DNA from: Dyadobacter sp. CY356
GTDB taxonomy: Bacteria > Bacteroidota > Bacteroidia > Cytophagales > Spirosomataceae
NCBI RefSeq assembly: GCF_021440195.1
Contig: NZ_JAJTSZ010000002.1
Coordinates: 868,001-932,000 of the forward strand
DNA length: 64,000 bases
Direction of reading: 5' to 3'
Positions 43,894-54,210 of this stretch are shown here, one piece after another; position 1 is the stretch's first letter; each line of letters opens with the position of its first letter. The notes under the pieces are model-generated. The model was given only the letters and a program-made list of their open reading frames with translations, searched no databases and was not told the origin of the DNA. The position numbers and the translations under genes were made by a program.

Positions 43894-45243
43894 GTGTTTA
43901 AAACTTTACAATCGTATACTTCTGCCGCTCCTTTGGCTGTTTTCAGGATTGCTTTTGGCACTATGCTTTTTTTGAGCATAATCCGGTTTTGGAGCAAGGG
44001 ATGGATCGGACAATTGTATATAAAACCTCAATATTTTTTCCCCTTTTACGGTTTCGAATTCATCAGGCCGTTAGGAGAATACACCTATTTTTTGTTTGCC
44101 ATATGCGGCATTGCTGCCTTGTTGGTGGCTCTGGGATTATTTTACAGAATTGCCAGTATAGGACTTTTTCTTAGTTTTACTTACATAGAACTGATCGACA
44201 AATCCACTTACTTAAATCACTATTATTTTGTAAGTATTATCAGTTTTATGCTAATCTTTTTGCCTGCCCATGTTTACTTTTCCGTTGATGCCTGCCGGAA
44301 TAAAACAGTGCACGCGGGTCAGATTCCGGTCTGGTGCATTTTTTCTATTAAAGCTATGGTCTGCATTCTCTATTTTTATGCCGGTCTTGCCAAATTAAAC
44401 AGCGACTGGCTCTTAAATGCATTACCGCTAAGAATCTGGTTACCAGCCAAAAATGATATGCCGGTCATTGGTTTTCTTTTCAATTATGAATGGATTCCTT
44501 ATGTATTCAGCTGGTTTGGATGTTTGTATGATCTGAGTATTCCGTTTTTACTTTGGAACAAAAAAACGCGTCCCTTAGCTTTTATTGCGGTGGTTATTTT
44601 CCATATACTAACCGCCATCCTGTTCCCGATCGGCATGTTTCCGTATATTATGATCGTCACGGCGACAATATTTTTCTCAGGCCATTTTCATCAAAACATA
44701 ATTTTTAAACTTGGAAGCGTACTAAGATTGCCAGTTTCATTTTTGATAAACAATAAAAAATATTCCCCAACCAGACTGTCCACTAACATAGTTACAGTAA
44801 CTTTTACAATCTTTTTTCTGCTTCAACTTATCATTCCATTCCGGTATCTGGCTTATCCCGGTGAATTATTCTGGACCGAGGAAGGCTATCGGTTTTCGTG
44901 GCGCGTGATGCTGATGGAAAAGGCCGGGTATACCCAATTTCAGATTAAAGATAAATCCGGAAAAAGTCTGATTGTTAATAACAATTTGTTTTTGACCACT
45001 TTACAGGAAAAAGCCATGTCAACCCAACCCGACATGATTTTACAATATTCCCACATACTTCGTGATTATTACACTCAGCACGGATTCGAAAATCCGGAAG
45101 TTTATGTGGATTCTTACGTCGCGCTTAATGGCCGTATGGGGCAGCCACTGATTAGTCCGGACGTTAACCTGGCAGCAGAAACCGAATCATTCCAACACAA
45201 ATCCTGGATAACACCATTCGATAATGAAATTAAAGGTTTTTAA
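43894..45243 (+). CDS. HTTM-domain membrane protein in imelysin operon
   Basis: A 449-residue membrane protein of the HTTM family, which shares its membrane domain with vitamin K-dependent gamma-carboxylase. About seven or eight hydrophobic segments cover residues 10-330, with AVFRIAFGTMLFLSIIRFW, the conserved LNHYYFVSIISFML stretch and YFYAGLAKLNSDWL. A soluble C-terminal part follows. The start is GTG at 43894, 12 bp after the imelysin stop. The 3' end overlaps the TonB receptor start by 20 bp, which couples their translation. Function in iron uptake is inferred from context. Confidence 0.88.
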   Translation: MFKTLQSYTSAAPLAVFRIAFGTMLFLSIIRFWSKGWIGQLYIKPQYFFPFYGFEFIRPLGEYTYFLFAICGIAALLVALGLFYRIASIGLFLSFTYIELIDKSTYLNHYYFVSIISFMLIFLPAHVYFSVDACRNKTVHAGQIPVWCIFSIKAMVCILYFYAGLAKLNSDWLLNALPLRIWLPAKNDMPVIGFLFNYEWIPYVFSWFGCLYDLSIPFLLWNKKTRPLAFIAVVIFHILTAILFPIGMFPYIMIVTATIFFSGHFHQNIIFKLGSVLRLPVSFLINNKKYSPTRLSTNIVTVTFTIFFLLQLIIPFRYLAYPGELFWTEEGYRFSWRVMLMEKAGYTQFQIKDKSGKSLIVNNNLFLTTLQEKAMSTQPDMILQYSHILRDYYTQHGFENPEVYVDSYVALNGRMGQPLISPDVNLAAETESFQHKSWITPFDNEIKGF

Positions 45244-47641
45244 TATTTTTATATTTTGTCTGATCATTACCAAATCGCTGGCTCAAAGTCAGCTCACCGG
45301 AATGATCATATCAAAAAAGGACAGTTTGCCTATATCCGGTTGTTCGGTTTATATTACCAAGGGTGGTCAGAGTGTTATCAGTGACGACAACGGTAAATTT
45401 GCAATTCCTGCTATAAGCCCGGGTAATCACACCGTGCACATCTCGCATCCCGATTTTAAATCTTATCAGCATTCATTTAAAGCAGATGGCCAGCCAATTT
45501 TTTTAAAGATTGTATTGCAGAGCAGAGAAAATGATCTGGATGAAGTTACTGTCACTGAAAAACAAAGTGATTTTGGTTATACCAGAATGCGTGGCGTTGA
45601 AAATATGGGCATTTATGAAGGCAAAAAAACCGAAGTTATTTTGCCGGACAAGCTGGTTGCCAATCTCGCCACCAACAACGCCAGACAGGTATATGCCCGT
45701 GTTCCCGGACTGAATATTTATGAAAATGATGGTGCAGGATTGCAGCTGAGCATCGGCGGCCGTGGTCTGGATCCCAACCGGAGCTCCAATTTTAATGTTC
45801 GTCAAAATGGATATGACATCAGTGCCGATGCACTTGGATATCCGGAAAGTTACTATACCCCGCCTGTTGAAGCAGTGGGAAGAATACAGATTATTCGTGG
45901 TGCGGCTTCACTTCAATATGGAACACAATTTGGCGGATTGTTAAATTTTGTAATGAAAAAGCCGGTTGAAAACCGGAAGCTCGAATTGGTAGTCAGGCAA
46001 AGTGCCGGCTCTTTTGGATTTTATAATTCCTTTACGAGTGCAAGCGGAACGGTTGGAAAACTCAGTTACTACACCTTTGTTCAATACAAAAGAGGCGATG
46101 GCTGGCGGCCGAATTCTCATTTTAACAATGTAACTGTCTTTTCAGATATCGATTATAAAATCTCTGAAAAAACAAAAATTGGTGTGGACATCACCCACAT
46201 GAATTACCTGGCGCAGCAACCAGGCGGATTGTCGGATGATATGTTCAAAACAAATCCCCGCCAAAGTAACCGGGAACGAAACTGGTTTAAGGTCAACTGG
46301 AATATGCTGGCTTTTCATCTGGATCATCAGTTCAATACGATGAATGAATTTAACCTGCGACTTTTTGGTTTATCTGCTTCCCGTTACTCACTTGGTTTCC
46401 GTCCAAATCGCGTTGCAACGGTTGACGATAATAGTGAGCGGGATTTAATCAAGGGGAATTTCACAAACTGGGGTGCGGAAGCCAGATATCTAAAACGTTA
46501 CTATACCGGAAAAATGCAATCTGTTTTATTGGTAGGGTCCAGGTATTATCACGGTTTCAACCACAGTTTACAGGGATCGGGAAGTACTGGCAAGGATGCA
46601 AATTTTAATTTCGTTGACGCCGACAAACTGGTAACGTATGATTATCGTTTTCCAAACCGCAATGTTTCTCTTTTTGCTGAAAACGTGTTGTATGTAAATG
46701 ACAGATTTTCCGTCACTCCGGGAATTCGCTTTGAATACATTCATACTATTGCCGACGGTTATTATGGAAACATTTCCAGGGACCTGGCGGGTAATATCAT
46801 CAATATCTCAAAAACGGATGAATACAGAACCAACGGAAGGCAGTTTGTAATTGCCGGTTTGGGGTTGAGTTACAAACCAGCACAGTATCTGGATATGTAT
46901 GGAAATATTTCCCAGAATTATCGTTCGATCACTTTCAGCGATATGCGGATTTCAAATCCTTCATCCGTTATTGATCCGAATATGAAAGATGAAAAAGGTC
47001 ATTCGCTGGATATCGGAATCAGGAGTTATCAGACTTCGCTTTATAATTTTGATGTAAGTGGATTTTATTTGAATTATAACAACCGTATCGGAGAAGTACA
47101 ATTTTATGATGAAAGCAACCGCGTGCTCAGGAAAAGAGGAAATGTCGGAAGGGCTGTGATCATGGGATTGGAATCTTACGGCGAAGCGGATTTTTGGAAA
47201 TTATTGGTACCCAAATCAAATCTTAGTGGCGTTTTATTTACAAACATTGCTGTCATTCATTCCACTTATAAAGAAAGTGAAATTGTGGGTGTGAAGGGAA
47301 AACAGGTTGAATTTGTTCCAAAATTCAATATCAAATCCGGTCTGCGACTGGGCTATAAAAATCTGAAAGCATCATTTCAATATACCCATTTATCCGACCA
47401 GTTTACCGAGGCGACCAATGCAGTTGACGGCGGCGTGACGGGTGTTGTTGGAATTATTCCGGCCTACACCATTATGGACGCAAGCGTTTCATACGAAATT
47501 AAAAAGCTGAGATTTGAGGGAAGCGTTAATAATCTCGCGAACCGGATGTATTTCACCCGTCGTGCTACGGGTTATCCGGGGCCTGGTATTTTGCCCTCAG
47601 ACGGTAGAGGATTTTATATAACCGTCCAGGTAAAGATTTAA
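45224..47641 (+). CDS. TonB-dependent receptor (FecA-like), iron-uptake operon
   Basis: An 805-residue outer-membrane transporter. After a signal peptide (ending LAQSQ) comes a carboxypeptidase-like regulatory domain (about 23-100), then the plug (about 130-240, with PGLNIYENDGAGLQLSIGGR and GRIQIIRGAASLQYGTQFGG) and a 22-strand-type barrel ending in ITVQVKI. The plug resembles ferric-dicitrate/siderophore receptors. It would import an iron complex in a TonB/ExbBD-dependent way. It closes the operon of DUF4856, imelysin and HTTM genes. Confidence 0.93.
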   Translation: MKLKVFNIFIFCLIITKSLAQSQLTGMIISKKDSLPISGCSVYITKGGQSVISDDNGKFAIPAISPGNHTVHISHPDFKSYQHSFKADGQPIFLKIVLQSRENDLDEVTVTEKQSDFGYTRMRGVENMGIYEGKKTEVILPDKLVANLATNNARQVYARVPGLNIYENDGAGLQLSIGGRGLDPNRSSNFNVRQNGYDISADALGYPESYYTPPVEAVGRIQIIRGAASLQYGTQFGGLLNFVMKKPVENRKLELVVRQSAGSFGFYNSFTSASGTVGKLSYYTFVQYKRGDGWRPNSHFNNVTVFSDIDYKISEKTKIGVDITHMNYLAQQPGGLSDDMFKTNPRQSNRERNWFKVNWNMLAFHLDHQFNTMNEFNLRLFGLSASRYSLGFRPNRVATVDDNSERDLIKGNFTNWGAEARYLKRYYTGKMQSVLLVGSRYYHGFNHSLQGSGSTGKDANFNFVDADKLVTYDYRFPNRNVSLFAENVLYVNDRFSVTPGIRFEYIHTIADGYYGNISRDLAGNIINISKTDEYRTNGRQFVIAGLGLSYKPAQYLDMYGNISQNYRSITFSDMRISNPSSVIDPNMKDEKGHSLDIGIRSYQTSLYNFDVSGFYLNYNNRIGEVQFYDESNRVLRKRGNVGRAVIMGLESYGEADFWKLLVPKSNLSGVLFTNIAVIHSTYKESEIVGVKGKQVEFVPKFNIKSGLRLGYKNLKASFQYTHLSDQFTEATNAVDGGVTGVVGIIPAYTIMDASVSYEIKKLRFEGSVNNLANRMYFTRRATGYPGPGILPSDGRGFYITVQVKI

Positions 47642-47650
47642 ATCGCTCTG

Positions 47651-47690
47651 ATGTATGAAAGTTAAAAATCGTTAAATAGCTTTCATACAT
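47651..47690 (+). terminator. Hairpin closing the iron-uptake operon
   Basis: A perfect 11-bp AT-rich inverted repeat (47651-47661 / 47680-47690) with an 18-nt loop, 9 bp after the receptor stop. There is no long T run, so strength is moderate. Confidence 0.65.
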
Positions 47691-47734
47691 TAGATTAGCA
47701 GCTTTGTGAAACCTACTTTTATCACAAAAAAGCT

Positions 47735-50137
47735 ATGCTGGAAAACTACTTCAAAATTGCCTGGCGCAATCTGGTCAAGCGAAAATTCTTTTCACTGGTT
47801 AGTATTCTCGGTTTATCGGCCGGACTGACATTCACATTCCTGATCGGAAGTTATGTCTGGGGTGAATTGCAGGTAAACAAAAAATTAAAAAATCCAGATA
47901 ATCAGTACATCCTGCAAAGTAAATGGAAACAGCCCGATATGGGTGTTGAAATTGCAACGCTTGGTCCGCTTGGGAAAACGTTAAAAGAAGAATATCCAAA
48001 CCTGGTTGCGAATTATTACCGATATGACGGCATAACCGTTGCCGTTTCAAAAGGTGATAAACATTTCCGCGAGGAAGTGCAATGCGGCGACTCTACCCTG
48101 CTCGGCATGTATGGTTTTCCATTGTTATATGGCGATCCGGCGACGGCATTGTCTCAACCAAATTCCATTGCACTAACTGAGGAAAAAGCGGTTAATTATT
48201 TTGGGACAAATGATGTTTTAGGTAAAAATATTACTCTGGCTAATTTTATCGGGGGAAAACAGGAATTCAGGATTACGGCCGTTCTGAAATCATTGCCAAA
48301 TAATTCGGTAACCAATCTTTTGAAATTACCTGCGGAAATCTTCATTCCCCTAAACGGACTTAATGGAAGAGACGGAGCGGAAAGCTGGTCTTTTGCGTAC
48401 ATGATAACTTTTATAGAACTGAAAAACGGTGTAACTGCGAAAGATCTTGAAAAACCAATTACACAGATATTAAGCACTAATGCTTCGGAAAATATCAAGG
48501 CTAATTTGCAGGTATACCTGACACCGTTAAGATCATTTTATATGGATCAAAATAACGGTCTGGTAAGAAAAATGATCTACACTCTTCTAGGCGTATCCAT
48601 TTTTATATTGATGATGGCTGTGGTTAATTTTGTCAATATTTCCATTGGGAATTCGTCTTCCAGGCTGAAAGAGATTGGCGTCCGGAAAGTATTGGGAAGT
48701 ATGCGAAAACAATTAATTTTCCAGTTTCTGGCTGAATCCTTTATTCTCGCTTTCATCTCAATGTTGTTGTCTATTGGCTTTTATGAACTATTCCGTCCGT
48801 ATTTTGAAGAGATGCTTGGCAAAAATATTAATTCAATTTTCTCCCTTTTGCCTTATTCATTGATTATTATTGTTCTTATAGCATCTTGTACAGCTTTGCT
48901 GGCAGGGATTTATCCTGCATTTATTTTATCTTCCCTGCCAGCAATTGAGTCCGTAAAGGGAAAATTAAAATCTGTTAAAGAAAATATTTTATTCAGAAGA
49001 ATACTGATAGCCTCCCAGTTTTCGACAGCCCTTTTTGTATTTATAGCAGCTACACTTGTCGCCAGGCAAGTCAGTTATTTTTTCAGCAAAGATCTGGGTT
49101 ATAACAAAGAATCAATCATTTCAATAGCAACACCAAGGGACTGGACGCCGGAAGGACTTACCAAAATGGAGGCAATCCGCGAGGAAATGTCCCGTTTGAA
49201 AGAAGTGAGTAATGTTAGTTTATCCTATGAAATTCCGAATGGAAATTTTGGAGGAAACACGGGATTATACAAAATAGGTCAGGATTCTACGCAGGCAATT
49301 TACACCCAGACTCTATCCACCGACGAGAAGTATGCTGACACTTACCAACTATCTCTTCTGGCTGGAAGATTTTTCTATGCCAAACAGGGAGTGTACCAGT
49401 CAGATGAAATTGTCCTGAATGAAGAAGCAGCAAAATCGCTTGGATTTTTGAATCCACAGGATGCCATCGGACAACAAATTAAGATGCATTTCAGCCCTGC
49501 ACCCCTGACCATAAGAGGTGTGATCAAAAATTTTCATTTTGAGTCCATGCATAAGGAAATTAAACCACTGGCTTTTCTTCATATTCGAAATGCGAATATC
49601 TATCGTTTCCTTTCCTTTAAAATCCCCGCCGGAAATATTTCTCAATCCATCGCTGCGATTGAAAATAAATGGCGCACCCTGATGCCGGAAACAGCTTTCG
49701 AATATTCTTTCATGGACGATACGCTGGCTAAACTCTACAAGACCGAAATGCAATTAAAACGCGCTGCCAACGTCGCTACCATACTTTCAATCATCATCGT
49801 GTTGCTTGGAATTTTGGGAATGGTTTCCCTGAATGTTTCCCGGAGAACGCGCGAGGTTGGGATACGCAAAGTGCTGGGAGCTTCCTATGCGAATGTTACG
49901 ATGCTCTTTTTGAAAGAATTTTTAATGATCATTCTTGCTGCCATCTTAATCGCATTTCCGCTGGCCTTTTTCAGCGTTAATAAATGGCTTCAAAATTATG
50001 CATACCGTATTGAAATTGGCTGGATTAGCTTCGCATCCGTCGGTGTTATTTTTGCTACGGTTGTCTGCATTCTGGTTAGTCTCATAACTTACAAAGCAGC
50101 AGTTATGAATCCAGTAAAAGCTATCAGGATGGATTGA
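47735..50137 (+). CDS. FtsX/MacB-type ABC transporter permease
   Basis: An 800-residue permease with the duplicated Bacteroidota layout. The N-terminal segment starts NYFKIAWRNLVKRKFFS and is followed by a helix and a large periplasmic MacB-type core domain. Membrane helices lie around 285-400, a second extracellular domain follows, and three C-terminal helices with EVGIRKVLGASYANV occur around 680-790. Such proteins work with a separate ATPase in export or envelope remodelling. No ATPase gene is adjacent, so its partner is elsewhere. The transcript ends at a strong inverted repeat. Confidence 0.9.
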   Translation: MLENYFKIAWRNLVKRKFFSLVSILGLSAGLTFTFLIGSYVWGELQVNKKLKNPDNQYILQSKWKQPDMGVEIATLGPLGKTLKEEYPNLVANYYRYDGITVAVSKGDKHFREEVQCGDSTLLGMYGFPLLYGDPATALSQPNSIALTEEKAVNYFGTNDVLGKNITLANFIGGKQEFRITAVLKSLPNNSVTNLLKLPAEIFIPLNGLNGRDGAESWSFAYMITFIELKNGVTAKDLEKPITQILSTNASENIKANLQVYLTPLRSFYMDQNNGLVRKMIYTLLGVSIFILMMAVVNFVNISIGNSSSRLKEIGVRKVLGSMRKQLIFQFLAESFILAFISMLLSIGFYELFRPYFEEMLGKNINSIFSLLPYSLIIIVLIASCTALLAGIYPAFILSSLPAIESVKGKLKSVKENILFRRILIASQFSTALFVFIAATLVARQVSYFFSKDLGYNKESIISIATPRDWTPEGLTKMEAIREEMSRLKEVSNVSLSYEIPNGNFGGNTGLYKIGQDSTQAIYTQTLSTDEKYADTYQLSLLAGRFFYAKQGVYQSDEIVLNEEAAKSLGFLNPQDAIGQQIKMHFSPAPLTIRGVIKNFHFESMHKEIKPLAFLHIRNANIYRFLSFKIPAGNISQSIAAIENKWRTLMPETAFEYSFMDDTLAKLYKTEMQLKRAANVATILSIIIVLLGILGMVSLNVSRRTREVGIRKVLGASYANVTMLFLKEFLMIILAAILIAFPLAFFSVNKWLQNYAYRIEIGWISFASVGVIFATVVCILVSLITYKAAVMNPVKAIRMD

Positions 50138-50158
50138 ACCTGTCTCATTTGTTGAAAT

Positions 50159-50207
50159 AATTTAAACCATTAACAATCTAATAGATTGATTGTTAATGGT
50201 TTAAATT
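50159..50207 (+). terminator. Long perfect inverted repeat after the permease gene
   Basis: Two perfect 20-bp arms (50159-50178 / 50188-50207) and a 9-nt loop, AT-rich, between the plus-strand permease and the minus-strand iron permease-like gene. It most likely terminates both. Confidence 0.85.
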
Positions 50208-50265
50208 ATAATATCAAAATCACAAATTAATAGATTGATTGAAAGTATGTGCACAACACCCACTG

Positions 50266-50745
50266 CTATTCGGCGACACCTGCGTCCGACTTTTTTGCCT
50301 TTTTAAAATCATTCTTTTCCTTTTGCAAATGTTCTGCGGCATCGATGGAATGTGAACGATGAATGTCGTCATCGTCTTCTGAAATGTCAGATAACTTCTG
50401 GTAAAACTGATGTAATACATTAAGTTCGTCTTCACTCAAATCCTCAATGTCCACCATTCGGTTACTGGCATGACGGCTGGCTGCAATCAGTTCATTCAGT
50501 TTCAGATGTATCGCTTTGGAATCTTTATTCTGGGATTTTTGAATGATGAATACCATCAGGAAAGTGATGATGGTTGTGGAGGTGTTGATGACCAGCTGCC
50601 AGGTATCCGAGTACTTGAAAACCGGCCCCATGATTCCCCAGGCAAGGATTATCAAAAATGCAATCAGGAATGCTGGCGAACTCCCCGTCCAGTTCGTGAT
50701 TTTTGATGCAATTTTTTCAAACGTAGCACTTACTTTATTCGGCAT
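50266..50745 (-). CDS. Low-affinity iron permease family membrane protein
   Basis: A 159-residue membrane protein. It matches the low-affinity iron permease family (PF04120-type): FEKIASKITNWTGSSPAF, a first helix FLIAFLIILAWGIMGPVF, a second helix INTSTTIITFLMVFIIQKSQNKD, and LHLKLNELI-like HLKLNELIAASRHASN. The C-terminus is acidic and then lysine-rich. In bacteria its transport role is not well tested, so the name reflects family rather than proof. Confidence 0.85.
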   Translation of the reverse strand: MPNKVSATFEKIASKITNWTGSSPAFLIAFLIILAWGIMGPVFKYSDTWQLVINTSTTIITFLMVFIIQKSQNKDSKAIHLKLNELIAASRHASNRMVDIEDLSEDELNVLHQFYQKLSDISEDDDDIHRSHSIDAAEHLQKEKNDFKKAKKSDAGVAE

Positions 50746-51070
50746 TGAAGTAAATTTTATAGTGGACGGTCATTTTTCAGATTGAATTCAAAACCATCAA
50801 ATTTTTATGCCGGTTTTTCTCATTTTCAGTATAAATGCAGCTGATAACGTTTATTTAATCACTATTTAATCTGATGATGAAATGCCAATTGATATATCAA
50901 TACAAAAATGAAAGCAAGCAAACTCCCCCATTCACCACCACAAATTCATTGATTTATACAATTGCAAACGTAATGTGCAAGCATATATTTGTCAGGAAAA
51001 GTGAATTGACCGATATGTCCTTTGAAATTCTGAGGATGTGAATCAAAATAAATAAATCGACACCTTATTA
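50746..51070. other. Intergenic stretch of 325 bp, divergent promoters
   Basis: This lies between divergently transcribed genes. It has no open frame with protein character, and no hairpin or repeat is visible. It presumably carries two opposing promoters. Confidence 0.5.
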
Positions 51071-51490
51071 ATGATTATTATGGAACAGAAACTTCCTTTA
51101 CCACCGTTTAATTTTGAAACCGCCACCCTAAAAGTCCAGCTCGCCGAAGATGCCTGGAACAGCCAGGATCCTGAAAGAGTTTCCCTTGCCTACACAATGA
51201 ATACCGAATGGAGAAACCGCTCTGAATTCGTAAATGGCCGTGAGGAAGTCGTAAAATTTCTATCTGACAAATGGAAAAAGGAATTAAACTATAAACTAAA
51301 AAAGGAACTTTGGGCTTTCACTGAAAACCGCATCGCGGTACGTTTTGAATACGAATACCATGATAAAGACGGCCAGTGGTTTCGCGCCTATGGCAATGAG
51401 AACTGGGAGTTTGACGAAAATGGATTGATGCAAAGAAGATTTGCAAGCATCAACGACCTGGCTATCAGAGAAGAAGAACGAAGGTTATAA
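51071..51490 (+). CDS. DUF1348 / NTF2-like protein
   Basis: A 139-residue protein of the NTF2-like fold, DUF1348 subgroup. Characteristic segments are [68 protein letters not shown] and [21 protein letters not shown]. The fold often forms small ligand pockets; no enzymatic activity is established for this subgroup. Met4 (51080) is an alternative start with the same downstream frame. It is monocistronic. Confidence 0.9.
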   Translation: MIIMEQKLPLPPFNFETATLKVQLAEDAWNSQDPERVSLAYTMNTEWRNRSEFVNGREEVVKFLSDKWKKELNYKLKKELWAFTENRIAVRFEYEYHDKDGQWFRAYGNENWEFDENGLMQRRFASINDLAIREEERRL

Positions 51491-51630
51491 TCGTCCTACA
51501 AAAAAATCCAACACAAAGTAAACCAATTAAATAAGGTGTATTAATATTAAAAGTTCTAACTTTATTTCTCTGTTATCTACTTAACATCCCTATTGTTCCG
51601 TCAGATTTAATCTTCCCCTACAAAGAAAGA

Positions 51631-54210
51631 ATGTTTAGAACTTTTACTATACTTATGCTGACTTGTTTGACAGCAAACTTGGCTATTGCTCAGTCCGTAG
51701 AAATGTTAAAACAGCTGGAAAATCCACAAAAAACCATTTTAGCGGAAAATAGCTTTCTCAGTAAAAAGGTAAACGCATCATTCAAAGAAATCAAACAAAA
51801 CACGCGTCTGATCTCGCTGGATTTTAACGCCGATTACTTTCTTAGCCTTACTGCAAAAAAAAATGAAAATCTGAATATTCAAATTCCTGGTATTGACGAA
51901 ATACCAATTGAACTTGAACTCGTTCCCGTCATCATTACATCCGCAGATTTTAATGTCTCCAATCTTGCCGACAAAAGCCAGACACAGGCGATTATTGACC
52001 AAAGCACATTTTACCGTGGAAAAATTAAAGGCGATGACAGCTCATTGGCATCATTAAGTTTTATTAATAATGAGCTTTCCGGGATGATAATTGACAGTAG
52101 CGGAACCAGAATTTTAGGAAAAAATCAGGATCCGGCTTCAACAGAAACAAGCTATATTCTGTACTATGAAAATGATATCACTACTGGTTTTCAATTCTTG
52201 TGTGGTTCGTTAGAAAAGGATTTTAACCAAACAAAAAATGCCCGTATTGCGTCAGTATCAGATGTAACTGAATGTAAATATCTAGGGGTGTATATTGAAA
52301 CAGACAAATCAGTCTATGACAAACTAGGCAGTAAAGCCAATGTCACAGCTTATGTTCTGGGCATGTTCAATCAGGTTGCCACTTTGTTCAATGCAGAAAA
52401 TATTGCATTTCGTATATCAGGACTTTACATTTGGGATACGCTTGATCCTTATGCGTCCAGCCAAACAAATTTAGATGACGCGTTAAATGTATTTCAGAGC
52501 TATTGGAATGCAAAAAACAATAACTTTCCAGGGCAATTTGCACACCTACTAACCTGCCGGCCACTCGGTGGCGGGAACGCAAATATGGAAGCCATGGACG
52601 ACCGTAGTAAGGCCTATGGCGTGAATATGATTTATGGTAATTACAAAATTGTACCTGCCTATTCATGGGATGTAAAGGTATTTGCGCATGAGCTTGGCCA
52701 CAACCTCGGCTCTCCACATACCCATTCCTGCATATGGCCTGGCGGAGCAATAGACAACTGCACGACTGTGGAAGGAAACTGCCCGCCCGGACCAACCCCG
52801 GTAAACGGCGGAACAATTATGAGTTATTGCCAAAACACGAGCATCGGAATTAATCTGGCCCTGGGTTTTGGGCCGCTTCCCGGCAATCTGATACGCAGCA
52901 GAGTTTCAAATAATGCAACTTTGCCCGTTTCAAATAGTGTTCCGTCAGATTTACTGGCCTACAATGTCGCAGCGCGCAGTGCACGGTTGCAATGGAATTT
53001 CAGCGGATCAAATACTACACATATCATTCAATATAAAAATGTTAATTCTTCGGGTAACTGGATCGAGTTTCAAACTACTAAAAATACTATACTGTTATCA
53101 AATTTATTACCTAATACCAGCTATAACTGGAGGGTTAAAGGAAATTGTTCTGAGTATACAGAAATACAGACCTTTGCCACAAACAATAGCCAACCAACTT
53201 ATTGTCAACCCGCTGACCAATGCTCCAAAGCGATTGGGATCGGACTGAATTCCGTAACTATCAATAATCTTCCACTAAGTGTAGCATCTGATTGCGCGGT
53301 TGGGGGTTATACTTTTAATACCTCCGCTCCTGTTCCCCAGCTCAGTTCCGGACAAAGTTATGCTTTCAATTTTTCGTTGATAGGCTATAATTTTGCACAG
53401 CAGGTAAAAGCCTGGATTGATTACAATAATGATGGAGAATTTACAACGGATGAGCTGATCGCCGAAACGAAAACTTCGCTGACGGAAAGCTTTTCAGGGA
53501 CTTTTAAAATTCCGGATAATCAAATTTCTTTAACCACCAGAATCCGTATCAGATCGAATTATTTCTATGCTGGATTTAATTCCTGTGATAATCTTTCTTT
53601 GGGAGAAACGGAAGATTATCTGGTGAATCTAATTCAGACTACACCTTTGCCTGTCAAATTCATTTCTGTTAATGTATCCAGGCAAAACAATAACGCACTG
53701 CTGCAATGGGAAACAACCGATGAAGATGCAGGATTTATATTTGATATTGAAAAGAGTACTAACGCAAAAGATTTTCAACGAATTGGAAAAGTTGCAGGGA
53801 GCGGTCCTTCCTCACAAACCAATAAATATCTGTTTAGTGAGGAACTAGGGACAGTAAATGTTCCATCATTTTATTACCGTATAAGAATGCCCGATGGTTC
53901 TGACAATTTTATTTATTCAAGAATTGTAGCTCTGAATTTTAATGCATTAGCGAATTCTGATCTAACGATCTGGCCCAATCCATTTCAGGATCATTTGAAG
54001 TTATCTATCAAAACTTTAAATAGAGGACTGTTGTATTTCACACTTTACAATATTCAGGGAAGGCTGATAAGAAGTGAACAAAAATATATTTACGCTGGTG
54101 AGACGAATTATGAAATGAAAAATCTACCGGGCTTGTCTGTGGGGAATTATATATTGAAAATCTATGATGATAAAAATTCGTATTCAGAAATTCTGATTAA
54201 AAGTCCCTGA
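51631..54210 (+). CDS. Secreted reprolysin-like metalloprotease with T9SS sorting domain
   Basis: An 859-residue exported zinc protease. Domains are a signal peptide (about 1-20), a propeptide (about 21-200), and an M12B/reprolysin-like catalytic domain with HELGHNLGSPH starting at His353 and Met-turn MSYC at 397. A fibronectin type III domain (about 433-515), a GEVED domain (about 570-665, ending LGETEDYLVNL) and a C-terminal T9SS type A sorting domain (about 775-859; WPNPFQDHL) follow. The zinc ligands and Glu are all present, so it should be active. The sorting domain sends it to the cell surface or medium. The target protein is unknown. Confidence 0.93.
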   Translation: MFRTFTILMLTCLTANLAIAQSVEMLKQLENPQKTILAENSFLSKKVNASFKEIKQNTRLISLDFNADYFLSLTAKKNENLNIQIPGIDEIPIELELVPVIITSADFNVSNLADKSQTQAIIDQSTFYRGKIKGDDSSLASLSFINNELSGMIIDSSGTRILGKNQDPASTETSYILYYENDITTGFQFLCGSLEKDFNQTKNARIASVSDVTECKYLGVYIETDKSVYDKLGSKANVTAYVLGMFNQVATLFNAENIAFRISGLYIWDTLDPYASSQTNLDDALNVFQSYWNAKNNNFPGQFAHLLTCRPLGGGNANMEAMDDRSKAYGVNMIYGNYKIVPAYSWDVKVFAHELGHNLGSPHTHSCIWPGGAIDNCTTVEGNCPPGPTPVNGGTIMSYCQNTSIGINLALGFGPLPGNLIRSRVSNNATLPVSNSVPSDLLAYNVAARSARLQWNFSGSNTTHIIQYKNVNSSGNWIEFQTTKNTILLSNLLPNTSYNWRVKGNCSEYTEIQTFATNNSQPTYCQPADQCSKAIGIGLNSVTINNLPLSVASDCAVGGYTFNTSAPVPQLSSGQSYAFNFSLIGYNFAQQVKAWIDYNNDGEFTTDELIAETKTSLTESFSGTFKIPDNQISLTTRIRIRSNYFYAGFNSCDNLSLGETEDYLVNLIQTTPLPVKFISVNVSRQNNNALLQWETTDEDAGFIFDIEKSTNAKDFQRIGKVAGSGPSSQTNKYLFSEELGTVNVPSFYYRIRMPDGSDNFIYSRIVALNFNALANSDLTIWPNPFQDHLKLSIKTLNRGLLYFTLYNIQGRLIRSEQKYIYAGETNYEMKNLPGLSVGNYILKIYDDKNSYSEILIKSP

